From: Bacteriovoracaceae bacterium | GTDB lineage: Bacteria > Bdellovibrionota > Bacteriovoracia > Bacteriovoracales > Bacteriovoracaceae | DNA length: 37,237 nt | Assembly: GCA_016784965.1 (NCBI GenBank) | Contig: JADHTQ010000045.1 | Location: 1-37,237 of the forward strand | Direction: 5' to 3' | Part shown: positions 9,133 to 16,397 of the stretch, piece by piece | How positions within the stretch are numbered: the first letter of the stretch is position 1 | Layout of the letters: each line of letters starts with the position of its first letter | Translations under genes and position numbers: made by a program | Notes under the pieces: generated by a model | Seen by the model: only the letters and a program-made list of their open reading frames with translations | What the model was told of the DNA's origin: nothing | The model's database searches: none

Positions 9133-10713
9133 ATGCAAACTGCTAATAATAACAAATTTTGTTTCTGGCCGGTTATGTTTTTTCTCATGCTGCTCATCGG
9201 CTCCTCAAATGTTTGGGCCTATGGTGGTCGAGACCAATGTTCGGGGATCGATAGCGAGTGGTATGTGTCGTCTGGCTTGTGCGGTGCAGATCAAACATAT
9301 GGAAATTATCGCAATACCGGAGAGTGCGAGAATTGCTATAAACCCAATTATTGGGCCGAGTTTGGTATGAAAGCTCTAGATATTGCACCCAGTATTTTTG
9401 GCATTTACAGGGCCACTCGTGCATATGAAAAAGTGGGCATGGCAAATGCAGAAGCTATGCAGGCACCTTGGAGATATGGAACCCAAGCATGTACTCAGCA
9501 GTTGGCATCGATGCAGGGTTATCACAACACCCGTCAAAGTTTATTTTCTCAGCAACAACAAACTGATTTTGCCAACGGGTGCAATCAGTTAGTGATGCGA
9601 TATGCCGGTTATGGTGGCCAACATGGACACTATGCGGGCGGCATTGGTAACCCATTAGGCGCTGCTGGATACTCGAACATGTATCTAAACGGCATGATGG
9701 GCCCCTATGGCATGGGAAACATGGGCGGCAATATGGGCGGCAATTTTAATATGGGTACTGGTGGAGCGCTAGCGCTTCTAGGTATGGGCCTTCTGGGAGG
9801 TGGCAACCTGGGTGGCAATGTAAATTTTAATATGGGTGGCAATATGGGCGGTCCCGGTGGCGGTATGTGGGGTCCAGGCGGAGGCCTTCAAGGCCAATTT
9901 GGTTGGAACGGCGGCGGCAATATGGGGCCTGGTTGGGGAGGACCCGGCGGAGGTCTTCAAGGCCAATTTGGTTGGAACGGCGGCGGTAATATGGAGCCTG
10001 GTTGGGGAGGACCCGGCGGAGGTCTTCAAGGCCAATTTGGTTGGAACGGCGGCGGCAATATGGGGCCTGGTTGGGGAGGACCCGGCGGAGGTCTTCAAGG
10101 CCAATTTGGTTGGAACGGCGGCGGCAATATGGGGCTTGGTTGGGGAGGACCCGGCGGAGGTCTTCAGGGCCAATTTGGCTTGAATGGTGGTAACCAATGG
10201 GGACCCGGTGGAAGTCAATGGGGTCCAGGTGGAGGCCATCAGGGATACGGACAGGTACCAAGACCTTGGATGTATGGAATGAATCCCGGTTATGCTGCAA
10301 ATGGTTTAACAAATGGGATGTATGGGCCATCATCTAGCTATCACAGCAACACCGGTGGTTGGGGCAATGGTGCCAACCAGTGGAACTCTCAATATGAGCA
10401 CTATCAACGCCAACAGCAACAAGAAATGGAGCGGCAAGCAATGATTAGGCGCCAATGGGAAGCAGATGCGCAAGTTAGTGGTGACTTGGCCAGAAGACAA
10501 CAGGGCAACGCCATGGATGCATATAGATCTGACCAGGCACTAGAGAGTAATCTCTGGGATGCCCAGCGAAACCTTGCAAATTCAGGTGGTGGATACTACG
10601 GTGGCAATGGTTACGGAAGTGGGCAGGGTGGATATTACGGAGGAGCACCATACGCAGCCGGAAACATGGGCGGTAACTTAGGTTTTCAGGCCGGATTCAA
10701 TTTGGGTTGGTAG
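9133..10713 (+). CDS. Secreted glycine-rich repeat protein
   Basis: I do not recognise a family. With ATG at 9133 (GGAG 8 bases upstream) the product is 526 aa and starts with a clear signal peptide ending at about VWA-YGG; an ATG at 9088 would add 15 residues with no ribosome site. The mature N-terminus has a cluster of cysteines (in GRDQC, GLCG, ECENC). The central part is built of Gly, Asn, Met and Trp, including five copies of a 23-residue unit (GGLQGQFGWNGGGNMGPGWG is its core). The C-terminal region has a Gln/Arg-rich coiled-coil-like helix, then another Gly/Tyr-rich tail. Such composition suggests an extracellular or outer-envelope structural or adhesive protein. The gene is monocistronic and is preceded by a sigma-28-like promoter. 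Confidence 0.85.
   Translation: MQTANNNKFCFWPVMFFLMLLIGSSNVWAYGGRDQCSGIDSEWYVSSGLCGADQTYGNYRNTGECENCYKPNYWAEFGMKALDIAPSIFGIYRATRAYEKVGMANAEAMQAPWRYGTQACTQQLASMQGYHNTRQSLFSQQQQTDFANGCNQLVMRYAGYGGQHGHYAGGIGNPLGAAGYSNMYLNGMMGPYGMGNMGGNMGGNFNMGTGGALALLGMGLLGGGNLGGNVNFNMGGNMGGPGGGMWGPGGGLQGQFGWNGGGNMGPGWGGPGGGLQGQFGWNGGGNMEPGWGGPGGGLQGQFGWNGGGNMGPGWGGPGGGLQGQFGWNGGGNMGLGWGGPGGGLQGQFGLNGGNQWGPGGSQWGPGGGHQGYGQVPRPWMYGMNPGYAANGLTNGMYGPSSSYHSNTGGWGNGANQWNSQYEHYQRQQQQEMERQAMIRRQWEADAQVSGDLARRQQGNAMDAYRSDQALESNLWDAQRNLANSGGGYYGGNGYGSGQGGYYGGAPYAAGNMGGNLGFQAGFNLGW
9883..10190 (+). repeat. 69-bp tandem repeat, five copies (last one diverging)
   Basis: Copies begin at 9883, 9952, 10021, 10090 and 10159, exactly 69 bases apart, so the reading frame is kept and each copy encodes 23 residues. 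Internal copies are nearly identical at DNA level, with only scattered single-base differences (for example GGGCCT/GAGCCT/GGGCTT in the Met-Gly-Pro-Gly part). The fifth copy decays after about 32 bases. Confidence 0.95.
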
Positions 10714-10728
10714 CTTTGTGCTAACTGT

Positions 10729-11142
10729 CTAGGCTTTATTATGAATTAACGTTTTTGTATCATGTCTAAAAATGACAATTATCTTGTTGTTATCCAGTAA
10801 TCCATCTATAACGCCTGGCCCAAATGAGGGGTGGTCAATTATATCGCCCTTACTGAATTTTGACTTCGTCGAGTAAAGCTGTGATTTGGTGGTTGCTTTA
10901 TTCATTGCTTCGAGCCATACATCTTTGACATCTGCACTTTTTTTAGTTGTAGATCCTTTCTTTCTCCCTCTGCGCGAGGTGGCCTTGGAAGGGTCCTTAT
11001 AAGCATGGATGGCGTTGCAGGTTTTGCACTTAACTTTTCCAATGGTCATGGTATCTTTCATCACTACTATAATATGGGCCAAGGGCAACTTACATTTATT
11101 GCAATGTGATAATACTTCTTTTCCAACACTAAATTCAGGCAT
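10729..11142 (-). CDS. Zinc-ribbon protein with C-terminal SH3/CarD-like segment (137 aa)
   Basis: No named family is recognised. The N-terminal third has two CxxC pairs (CNKC at about residue 14 and CKTC at about 38), a zinc-ribbon arrangement. A basic linker (RRGRKKGSTTKK) follows. The C-terminal third reads FSKGDIIDHPSFGPGVIDGL followed by IIVIF, the pattern of a small Tudor/SH3-like barrel found in CarD-like and helicase-tail domains. Together this suggests a nucleic-acid- or RNA-polymerase-associated factor. The ribosome site is weak. It is divergent from uvrC and convergent, 15 bases away, with the glycine-rich protein gene. Confidence 0.75.
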   Translation of the reverse strand: MPEFSVGKEVLSHCNKCKLPLAHIIVVMKDTMTIGKVKCKTCNAIHAYKDPSKATSRRGRKKGSTTKKSADVKDVWLEAMNKATTKSQLYSTKSKFSKGDIIDHPSFGPGVIDGLLDNNKIIVIFRHDTKTLIHNKA

Positions 11143-11240
11143 AAATGTACCAACCTTTTATTTTAATAACTGCGCATTGCTCTTTTGCAATACATTTTGA
11201 ACTAAGAGATCATAGGGAACCTATAACAACCTAGGCACTA

Positions 11241-11269
11241 TTGGACATAAGACACCGTACTAGGATAGT
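11241..11269 (+). promoter_or_regulatory. Candidate sigma-70-type promoter of uvrC
   Basis: TTGGAC (4 of 6) is followed after 17 bases by GATAGT (4 of 6). Transcription would start near 11276, about 25 bases before the TTG start at 11301. Confidence 0.45.
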
Positions 11270-11300
11270 CTAAAATATTAGTAAAGTAAAGGATTTGGTC

Positions 11301-13106
11301 TTGAAAAAGGATAATATCGACTTATTAAAGCAGGCACATACACTCCCCCAAAAGCCAGGTTGCTATTTGATGAAAGATGCAAGAGGGGCGGTTATTTACG
11401 TCGGAAAAGCTAAATCGTTAAAGGTCCGAGTCATTTGCTATTTTAATGATTCTAAAAAAGATTTAAAAACGACAATGTTAGTCAAAAACATCTGCGACTT
11501 TGAGTTTATTATGACTAGCACTGAAGTAGAGGCATTTGTTTTAGAGAATAATTTAATAAAAAAGCACTCACCTAAATATAATATTAGACTAAAAGACGAT
11601 AAAACCTATCCGTACGTTATCATTGACTTCACAGAATCATTCCCCCAACTGCGCTATGTCAGAAGGTTTAAAAGAGGACCAAAGAAAAAAATTTTTGGGC
11701 CATTTACCATGGGCAGCAATATTTCCAACATTATTAAAATTCTCACTAAAACCTTTCTGCTTAGAGATTGTTCCCTAAGAGACTTTAAAACGAGAAAAAG
11801 AGCATGTCTGCGTCACCAGATGAAGCAGTGCTGTGCTCCCTGTATACAGTTAATTTCTAAGCAGGATTATGAACAAAACTTGAGTCTAGCAATTAATTTT
11901 TTTACGGGCAAAGGTGCCAAATCTTTGCAAGTGCTGCAAGATCGCATGGCAGAGTACGCTCAAAATGAAGAGTTTGAAAAGGCCTTGATTTTGCGAGATC
12001 AAATTGGATTGCTGGAGGATTTTTTAAAAGTTGGCAAACAGGTGAATGCCGAACTTTTTGGCAATGACCTGGATATCGATATCATCTCTTATTATGACGG
12101 GGAAAGCGAAGTTGATATCTCTATATACATGATGAGAGCAGGAATATTGTTGGGCCATAAAAATTTTCATTTTAGGCATGCAGATTATTTTGAATCATTA
12201 GATAGGGAGATACTAAACCAGCTTTTTCAATACTACGAAAACCTAGAAGATCCCCTACCTAAATTGGTAATAACTCCTTTTTCTGATGACAACATTCAAT
12301 TGTTACAAAATGCCAAACTGCAGTTAAAGGTTGCAAGTCCTGGCAAAAAATACAAGGCCTTAATAACTTTAGTGGCGGAGCACGCCAAAGAGCAACAAAG
12401 AGTTAGGTTGACCAATCAAAATGAAACAAAATTGGGGCTTCACAAGCTGCAAGAACTCTTGGGATTAAAAAGAGCTCCTTTGCACCTAGAGTGTTTTGAC
12501 GTGGCGATTTGGCAGGGCAAATCACCAACGGCATCACAGGTAGTGTTTAGAGATGGACGTCCTGACAAAAAGTCTTATCGCTACTATCACCTTCAAGAAT
12601 GCCTCGAAGGAAATAATGACTTTGCAATGATGAAAGAACTCATATCCCGGCGAATTAAGCATGGGAGCTTACCCGATGTATTTATTGTCGATGGAGGAAA
12701 GGGCCAAGTAAGTTCATTTTTAACAATTTTAGAGCAATTTAATATCAGACTTCCAGTTGTTGGGATTATCAAAAGCAAAGCACAATCCCCAGAAAAGCTC
12801 GTAATACCCAAAAGGCTCAACCCCTATTTGCTCGCCAAAGATCGCTATCTATATAAAATTATGGCCCAAATGCGAGATGAGGCCCATCGCTTTGCTAGAA
12901 AGCTGCACCATTTGGATATGAAAAACAGTATCACTGATTCCTGGTTAGACAATATACATGGCATTGGACCTATCACTAAACAAAAGGTTCTAGAAAGATT
13001 AGATAAGGGCATTGAGGAGTTGAAAGTGATGGATGTAGATAGTTTGCAAGATTATCTAGGGGTTTCAAAATTAATTGCCGGGCGGATTAGAGATTATTTA
13101 GTTTAA
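11301..13106 (+). CDS. uvrC: Excinuclease ABC subunit C
   Basis: UvrC makes the two incisions of nucleotide excision repair. Domains in order: GIY-YIG nuclease (KPGCYLMKDARGAVIYVGKA, then E in EVEAFVLENNLIKK), a cysteine-containing linker, the UVR motif (EEFEKALILRDQIGLLE), the RNase-H-like C-terminal nuclease (ECFDVAIWQG, VDGGKGQ, MRDEAHRFAR) and a tandem helix-hairpin-helix end (IHGIGPITKQKVL and YLGVSKLIAGRI). The usual 'FDIS' after ECFD is VAI here, but the catalytic Asp is kept. I place the start at TTG 11301 because AAAGGA lies 7 bases upstream; an in-frame TTG at 11295 is possible. The 3' end overlaps the opposing zinc-ribbon gene by 9 bases. Confidence 0.96.
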   Translation: MKKDNIDLLKQAHTLPQKPGCYLMKDARGAVIYVGKAKSLKVRVICYFNDSKKDLKTTMLVKNICDFEFIMTSTEVEAFVLENNLIKKHSPKYNIRLKDDKTYPYVIIDFTESFPQLRYVRRFKRGPKKKIFGPFTMGSNISNIIKILTKTFLLRDCSLRDFKTRKRACLRHQMKQCCAPCIQLISKQDYEQNLSLAINFFTGKGAKSLQVLQDRMAEYAQNEEFEKALILRDQIGLLEDFLKVGKQVNAELFGNDLDIDIISYYDGESEVDISIYMMRAGILLGHKNFHFRHADYFESLDREILNQLFQYYENLEDPLPKLVITPFSDDNIQLLQNAKLQLKVASPGKKYKALITLVAEHAKEQQRVRLTNQNETKLGLHKLQELLGLKRAPLHLECFDVAIWQGKSPTASQVVFRDGRPDKKSYRYYHLQECLEGNNDFAMMKELISRRIKHGSLPDVFIVDGGKGQVSSFLTILEQFNIRLPVVGIIKSKAQSPEKLVIPKRLNPYLLAKDRYLYKIMAQMRDEAHRFARKLHHLDMKNSITDSWLDNIHGIGPITKQKVLERLDKGIEELKVMDVDSLQDYLGVSKLIAGRIRDYLV

Positions 13107-13310
13107 AATGTGGATTGTTGTGATATTTTTTTTACCACATTCTGTGCACCTAGACGTTTCTTTTATAATAAAATTGGTGTAATCAGACATATGAGATAGT
13201 ATCAATTTGGAGCCACACACTGTACAGTCGTTTAACATTTTTTTGATATCTTCGATTTCTCCATAGTATTTTTCAAATTGTTCTAATTTAAAATCACGAT
13301 CTATTGACAT
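13098..13310 (-). CDS. Small zinc-ribbon protein (70 aa)
   Basis: No named family is recognised. The start at ATG 13310 is chosen because GGAG lies 7 bases upstream; a TTG four codons earlier overlaps that site. The protein has an acidic N-terminal helix and then CTVCG and CTECGK, spaced 26 residues apart, a classic four-cysteine zinc ribbon. Its 3' end overlaps uvrC by 9 bases tail to tail. It could be a small transcription or repair accessory protein, but nothing shows which. Confidence 0.65.
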   Translation of the reverse strand: MSIDRDFKLEQFEKYYGEIEDIKKMLNDCTVCGSKLILSHMSDYTNFIIKETSRCTECGKKNITTIHILN

Positions 13311-13435
13311 TACAATCTCCAAAATGTCATCTTCTTGCTGCTAAATAACTTTTCGGATAACTATTTCTAGTATTTAATGCTAGTTTGAAACTTTCATAGA
13401 AGTGGAACTTTTGACCTGTTTAGGCAGGAGGCGTT

Positions 13436-14209
13436 ATGGACGATGTTTTTAAAAAATTGAGGAACAATAAAGCATTAAATTACAGTGATAGAGACAGCTA
13501 TGCCCTCGACTTATATGCGAGCAGTCCATGGTATTTACCAAATTTGGAGGTGGAACAGACTGTTGCTCAGACAACACCTAGGGATGAAATACATTCACTG
13601 GGTGGTGAGATGGAGACATATATAAACAAACTTGAAAGCTGCAATTTATGCAAAGATGACTATTTTAATGGAAGCAGGAGTATTGTGCACCAATTGTCTA
13701 AATTGGACTCCAAAAGCATAACGGTTATGTTTGTCGGAGATGGACCGCGCAAATCTAGCGAAGGTGATATTAAAAAAGATAAATGTTTTGTTGGCGCTGA
13801 AGCCACACTGCTTTATAAAATTATCAAGGCCATGAAATTGTCACCCAGTGAGCACGTGACATGCCTGCTCACTAAGTGCTTTATTGATAGTGATAGCTCA
13901 GAAGTGCAAAAAGAGCTTGCAGCAAATTGTCTAAACCATCTGTTACATGAGATTGCCTTGCTCTCCCCAAAATTTGTCATAACACTCGGAGCGTTTGCCA
14001 CAAACACCCTGTTGGGCACAAAGGAGCGATTATCCAATATTCATGGGAAATTCTACCCCAAAACTGTTCCAAAGATAGATGGTGGTGATGAACATAGCTT
14101 TACTGTCGTTCCACTTTTTCATCCCAGCTTTTTACTTATAAATCCAGATATGAAAAGAAACGCTTGGACGGATTTACAGAAGGTTATGAAGTCTTTGGGA
14201 AAAAACTAA
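13436..14209 (+). CDS. Divergent family-4-like uracil-DNA glycosylase homologue
   Basis: The 257-aa protein has the uracil-DNA-glycosylase-superfamily layout of the Fe-S family: four cysteines at 69, 72, 148 and 164 (CNLC, TKC, ANC) for a 4Fe-4S cluster, a FVG motif at 118, LGAFATNTLLG near 184, and HPSFLL near 229. Several key positions differ from canonical members: GEAPG is GDGPR, and the NVVKC-type motif is LLTKC, so the Asn that normally contacts the base is Leu. The first 60 residues are an extra N-terminal extension. It may be an active enzyme with altered specificity or a structural homologue. The start ATG has CAGGAGG 6 bases upstream. Confidence 0.8.
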   Translation: MDDVFKKLRNNKALNYSDRDSYALDLYASSPWYLPNLEVEQTVAQTTPRDEIHSLGGEMETYINKLESCNLCKDDYFNGSRSIVHQLSKLDSKSITVMFVGDGPRKSSEGDIKKDKCFVGAEATLLYKIIKAMKLSPSEHVTCLLTKCFIDSDSSEVQKELAANCLNHLLHEIALLSPKFVITLGAFATNTLLGTKERLSNIHGKFYPKTVPKIDGGDEHSFTVVPLFHPSFLLINPDMKRNAWTDLQKVMKSLGKN

Positions 14210-14304
14210 AGATTGACCTTGAGTGGCTCCCGGCGTTAATGTACTATGAAAAGAAGGGTATTTAACATGACTACCCTAACTGATCCATGGAAGGGAGACG
14301 TTGT

Positions 14305-15513
14305 TTGCACCACAGGACAAAGCTAAAAATACAGTCATATTTAATCTTTATTTGTGTGTTTGCCACTCAGAATACGTTGCAAGCAGCTTATAAACCTATT
14401 TTAAAGAGAATTTCCAAAAGTAAAAAGCAGATCAAAATCAAAGTAAGAGTAAAAAAATCTCTATCTGAGATAATGATTTCAGGAACTGATTTAAAGCGAT
14501 TGATTTACAAAAACAAAGACACCAAAGTATTTCAGGGCAGAAACAGAATCAAGATAAACTGTCGAAGAAATAAAGCGATGAGGTCCCCAAAAAACAAAAG
14601 AGCTTCACTACTTGCCTCGTTTAGTTCAAAAACGGGTTTGATTTCTTTAGTGGATGAAAAATACAGCGGAGTACTACACTTATTAACGTCACCAAATAGC
14701 AGTGAATGTGACTTAGTAAATGAGACGACTTTGGATGATTATATTAGTTCTCTTTTATCCAAGGAGATGAACAGCTCATGGAGCATCGAAGCACTGAAAG
14801 CACAAGCTGTGGCAGCTAGAAGTTATGCTCTTCATAAAATTCAATCAAAAGAGGTTTCAAAGCTAAAAGGATTTGAAGCATATTACGATTTGGAAAACTC
14901 AGAAAAACATCAGGTAAGTGGGCACTTTTTTGATGCCACCAAAAGTACAATCAAGGCATCTAAACAAACCAAAGGAGAAGTGCTCGTCACTAAATCGGGA
15001 GAGTTAACGCCAATTTTTTTTCATGCCAAATGTGGTGGCAAAACGCTGCTGCCAAGGCAGGTGTGGGATAATCCCGTTTCAAATTACAGCTCTGTTAAAT
15101 GCCCATTTTGTCGTGATCATGGTAAAAAAGGCTGGAAAAGCACAATTTCTTACAAGAGGATGATAAAATTCTTAGATTGGTCAATTGGTAAAAAAGCATA
15201 TGATAAAGCTAAGATTGTGCTTGCACCAGACCGCATTAATAATACCAAAATGAGGTTTTATCTCGGGGATAGGGTATATGTACTGGAAAAGTCACTCCTG
15301 AGAAGATATTTTGGGAGAAATGTAGTACTATCGAACCGTTTTACTCTGATGCTTAAAAAAAAGAAGTTAGCATTAGAAGTTAAAGGGAAAGGGCTAGGGC
15401 ATGGAGTAGGGATGTGTCAATTGGGTGCACTCGATATGTCAGACCGTGGAATGAGTTACAAACAGATCTTGGCCCATTATTTCCCAGGACACAAAGTTAA
15501 AAAAGTTTATTGA
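14305..15513 (+). CDS. SpoIID/LytB-domain peptidoglycan lyase, secreted
   Basis: SpoIID-family proteins cleave glycan strands after an amidase has removed the stem peptides. The start is placed at TTG 14305, where AGGGAG stands 7 bases upstream; an in-frame ATG at 14287 lacks a ribosome site. A signal peptide follows (hydrophobic SYLIFICVFATQ, then LQAAYK). The SpoIID core begins at DDYISSLLSKEMNSSW; the Glu of SKEM matches the catalytic Glu. The region QAVAARSYAL, a metal-site-like HAKCGG plus CPFCRDH, and the C-terminal GHGVGMCQLGA all fit the family. A basic, Lys-rich stretch precedes the domain. The amidase gene follows almost directly, so the two enzymes probably work in sequence on the same strands. 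Confidence 0.9.
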   Translation: MHHRTKLKIQSYLIFICVFATQNTLQAAYKPILKRISKSKKQIKIKVRVKKSLSEIMISGTDLKRLIYKNKDTKVFQGRNRIKINCRRNKAMRSPKNKRASLLASFSSKTGLISLVDEKYSGVLHLLTSPNSSECDLVNETTLDDYISSLLSKEMNSSWSIEALKAQAVAARSYALHKIQSKEVSKLKGFEAYYDLENSEKHQVSGHFFDATKSTIKASKQTKGEVLVTKSGELTPIFFHAKCGGKTLLPRQVWDNPVSNYSSVKCPFCRDHGKKGWKSTISYKRMIKFLDWSIGKKAYDKAKIVLAPDRINNTKMRFYLGDRVYVLEKSLLRRYFGRNVVLSNRFTLMLKKKKLALEVKGKGLGHGVGMCQLGALDMSDRGMSYKQILAHYFPGHKVKKVY

Positions 15514-15515
15514 AG

Positions 15516-16286
15516 ATGAAAGTAAGCTCACAATACCTATTAATAATATTTCTGTTTGCAATGATGCTCTCTAAAGGGGTTTATGCATATACGATACTAC
15601 TTGATCCAGGCCATGGAGGCAGTGATCAAGGAGCCAGTAATGAGATCGCACTAAAAAAGGGTAAGTATAAAGTTATTTATGAGAAGGATTTAGCGTTGCA
15701 GCTAACAAAGAAGATATACTCTCAGCTCAAAAAAAAAGGATATAACGTATTTTTAACTAGGAGCGTAGATCGCACTGTCCATTTAGAGGAGAGGGCAGCA
15801 ATGGCCGAAAAACTAAAGGCCGATTTATTTATATCGGTGCACTTTAACTCAAGTCTTAATAGGCACTCTAATGGATTTGAAACGTATTATTTAGATAACC
15901 ATAGCAATGTTGCAGTCAAAAAGGTGGAGGATGCGGAAAATAAAAACCTCAAAGGAGATGAGTTAGTAATTAGACAAATATTAATCGATCTCGTAATTCA
16001 AAGAACGACCAGTACGTCTAAAAAATTAGCGACTTACATTAATAAGAGGATTAATCAAAGAATCGCTAGAAGATATAAAGTTGTTAATCGAGGTGTTAAA
16101 GCAGGTCTTTTTTATGTTTTGGCACTATCAAAGCGACCGGGTGTGTTGCTAGAAGTTGGTTTTGTTTCAAATAAAAAAGAGCTGACAAAGATGATCAACC
16201 CCTATTTTCAAAACAAATATGCTGGTGGTGTCGTAGAGGGCATTGAGAAATATATCGCTGAGACCGGCAAGAAAGCCTTATTTTAA
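15516..16286 (+). CDS. N-acetylmuramoyl-L-alanine amidase (Amidase_3 type), secreted
   Basis: This zinc enzyme cuts stem peptides from peptidoglycan. ATG 15516 follows the SpoIID-gene stop (15513) by 2 bases, so translation is coupled; a TTG two codons earlier would overlap that stop. The signal peptide ends near GVYAYT. Zinc ligands are visible: His in LDPGHGG, Glu in VIYEKD and His in SVHFNSS; the catalytic Glu is in LLEVGFVSN. A stretch of about 60 residues between HFNSS and the final motif is longer than in minimal enzymes and may hold a regulatory helix. Its pairing with a SpoIID-type lyase mirrors the SpoIIP/SpoIID partnership of sporulating Firmicutes, though the organism here is Gram-negative. 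Confidence 0.93.
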   Translation: MKVSSQYLLIIFLFAMMLSKGVYAYTILLDPGHGGSDQGASNEIALKKGKYKVIYEKDLALQLTKKIYSQLKKKGYNVFLTRSVDRTVHLEERAAMAEKLKADLFISVHFNSSLNRHSNGFETYYLDNHSNVAVKKVEDAENKNLKGDELVIRQILIDLVIQRTTSTSKKLATYINKRINQRIARRYKVVNRGVKAGLFYVLALSKRPGVLLEVGFVSNKKELTKMINPYFQNKYAGGVVEGIEKYIAETGKKALF

Positions 16287-16356
16287 GCTTTAAGTCAATT
16301 TAGAATAGGTTGCTGAATCATTCATAATTGTGCTAAGTTAAAACTTGAAAAAATAA

Positions 16357-16382
16357 GCAGTTGGCCCCACAGTCCAACTGTG
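16357..16382 (+). promoter_or_regulatory. 5' UTR hairpin before the solute-binding lipoprotein gene
   Basis: CAGTTGG (16358-16364) pairs perfectly with CCAACTG (16374-16380) around a 9-base loop (CCCCACAGT), and the GGAGG ribosome site begins 4 bases later. There is no T-tract, so it is not a terminator. It may influence access to the ribosome site or mRNA stability. Confidence 0.45.
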
Positions 16383-16397
16383 CTGGAGGCATTCATT

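Noticed and set aside
9778-10333. Long open frames on both strands across the glycine-rich repeat
   Set aside because: They arise because the GC-rich 69-bp repeat lacks stops in several frames; only the frame with the signal peptide has a ribosome site and a protein-like N-terminus.
14246-14326. 26-codon frame MKRRVFNMTTLTDPWKGDVV... before the SpoIID gene
   Set aside because: It overlaps the real gene start in another frame, has no convincing ribosome site and no recognisable product; a leader peptide cannot be excluded.
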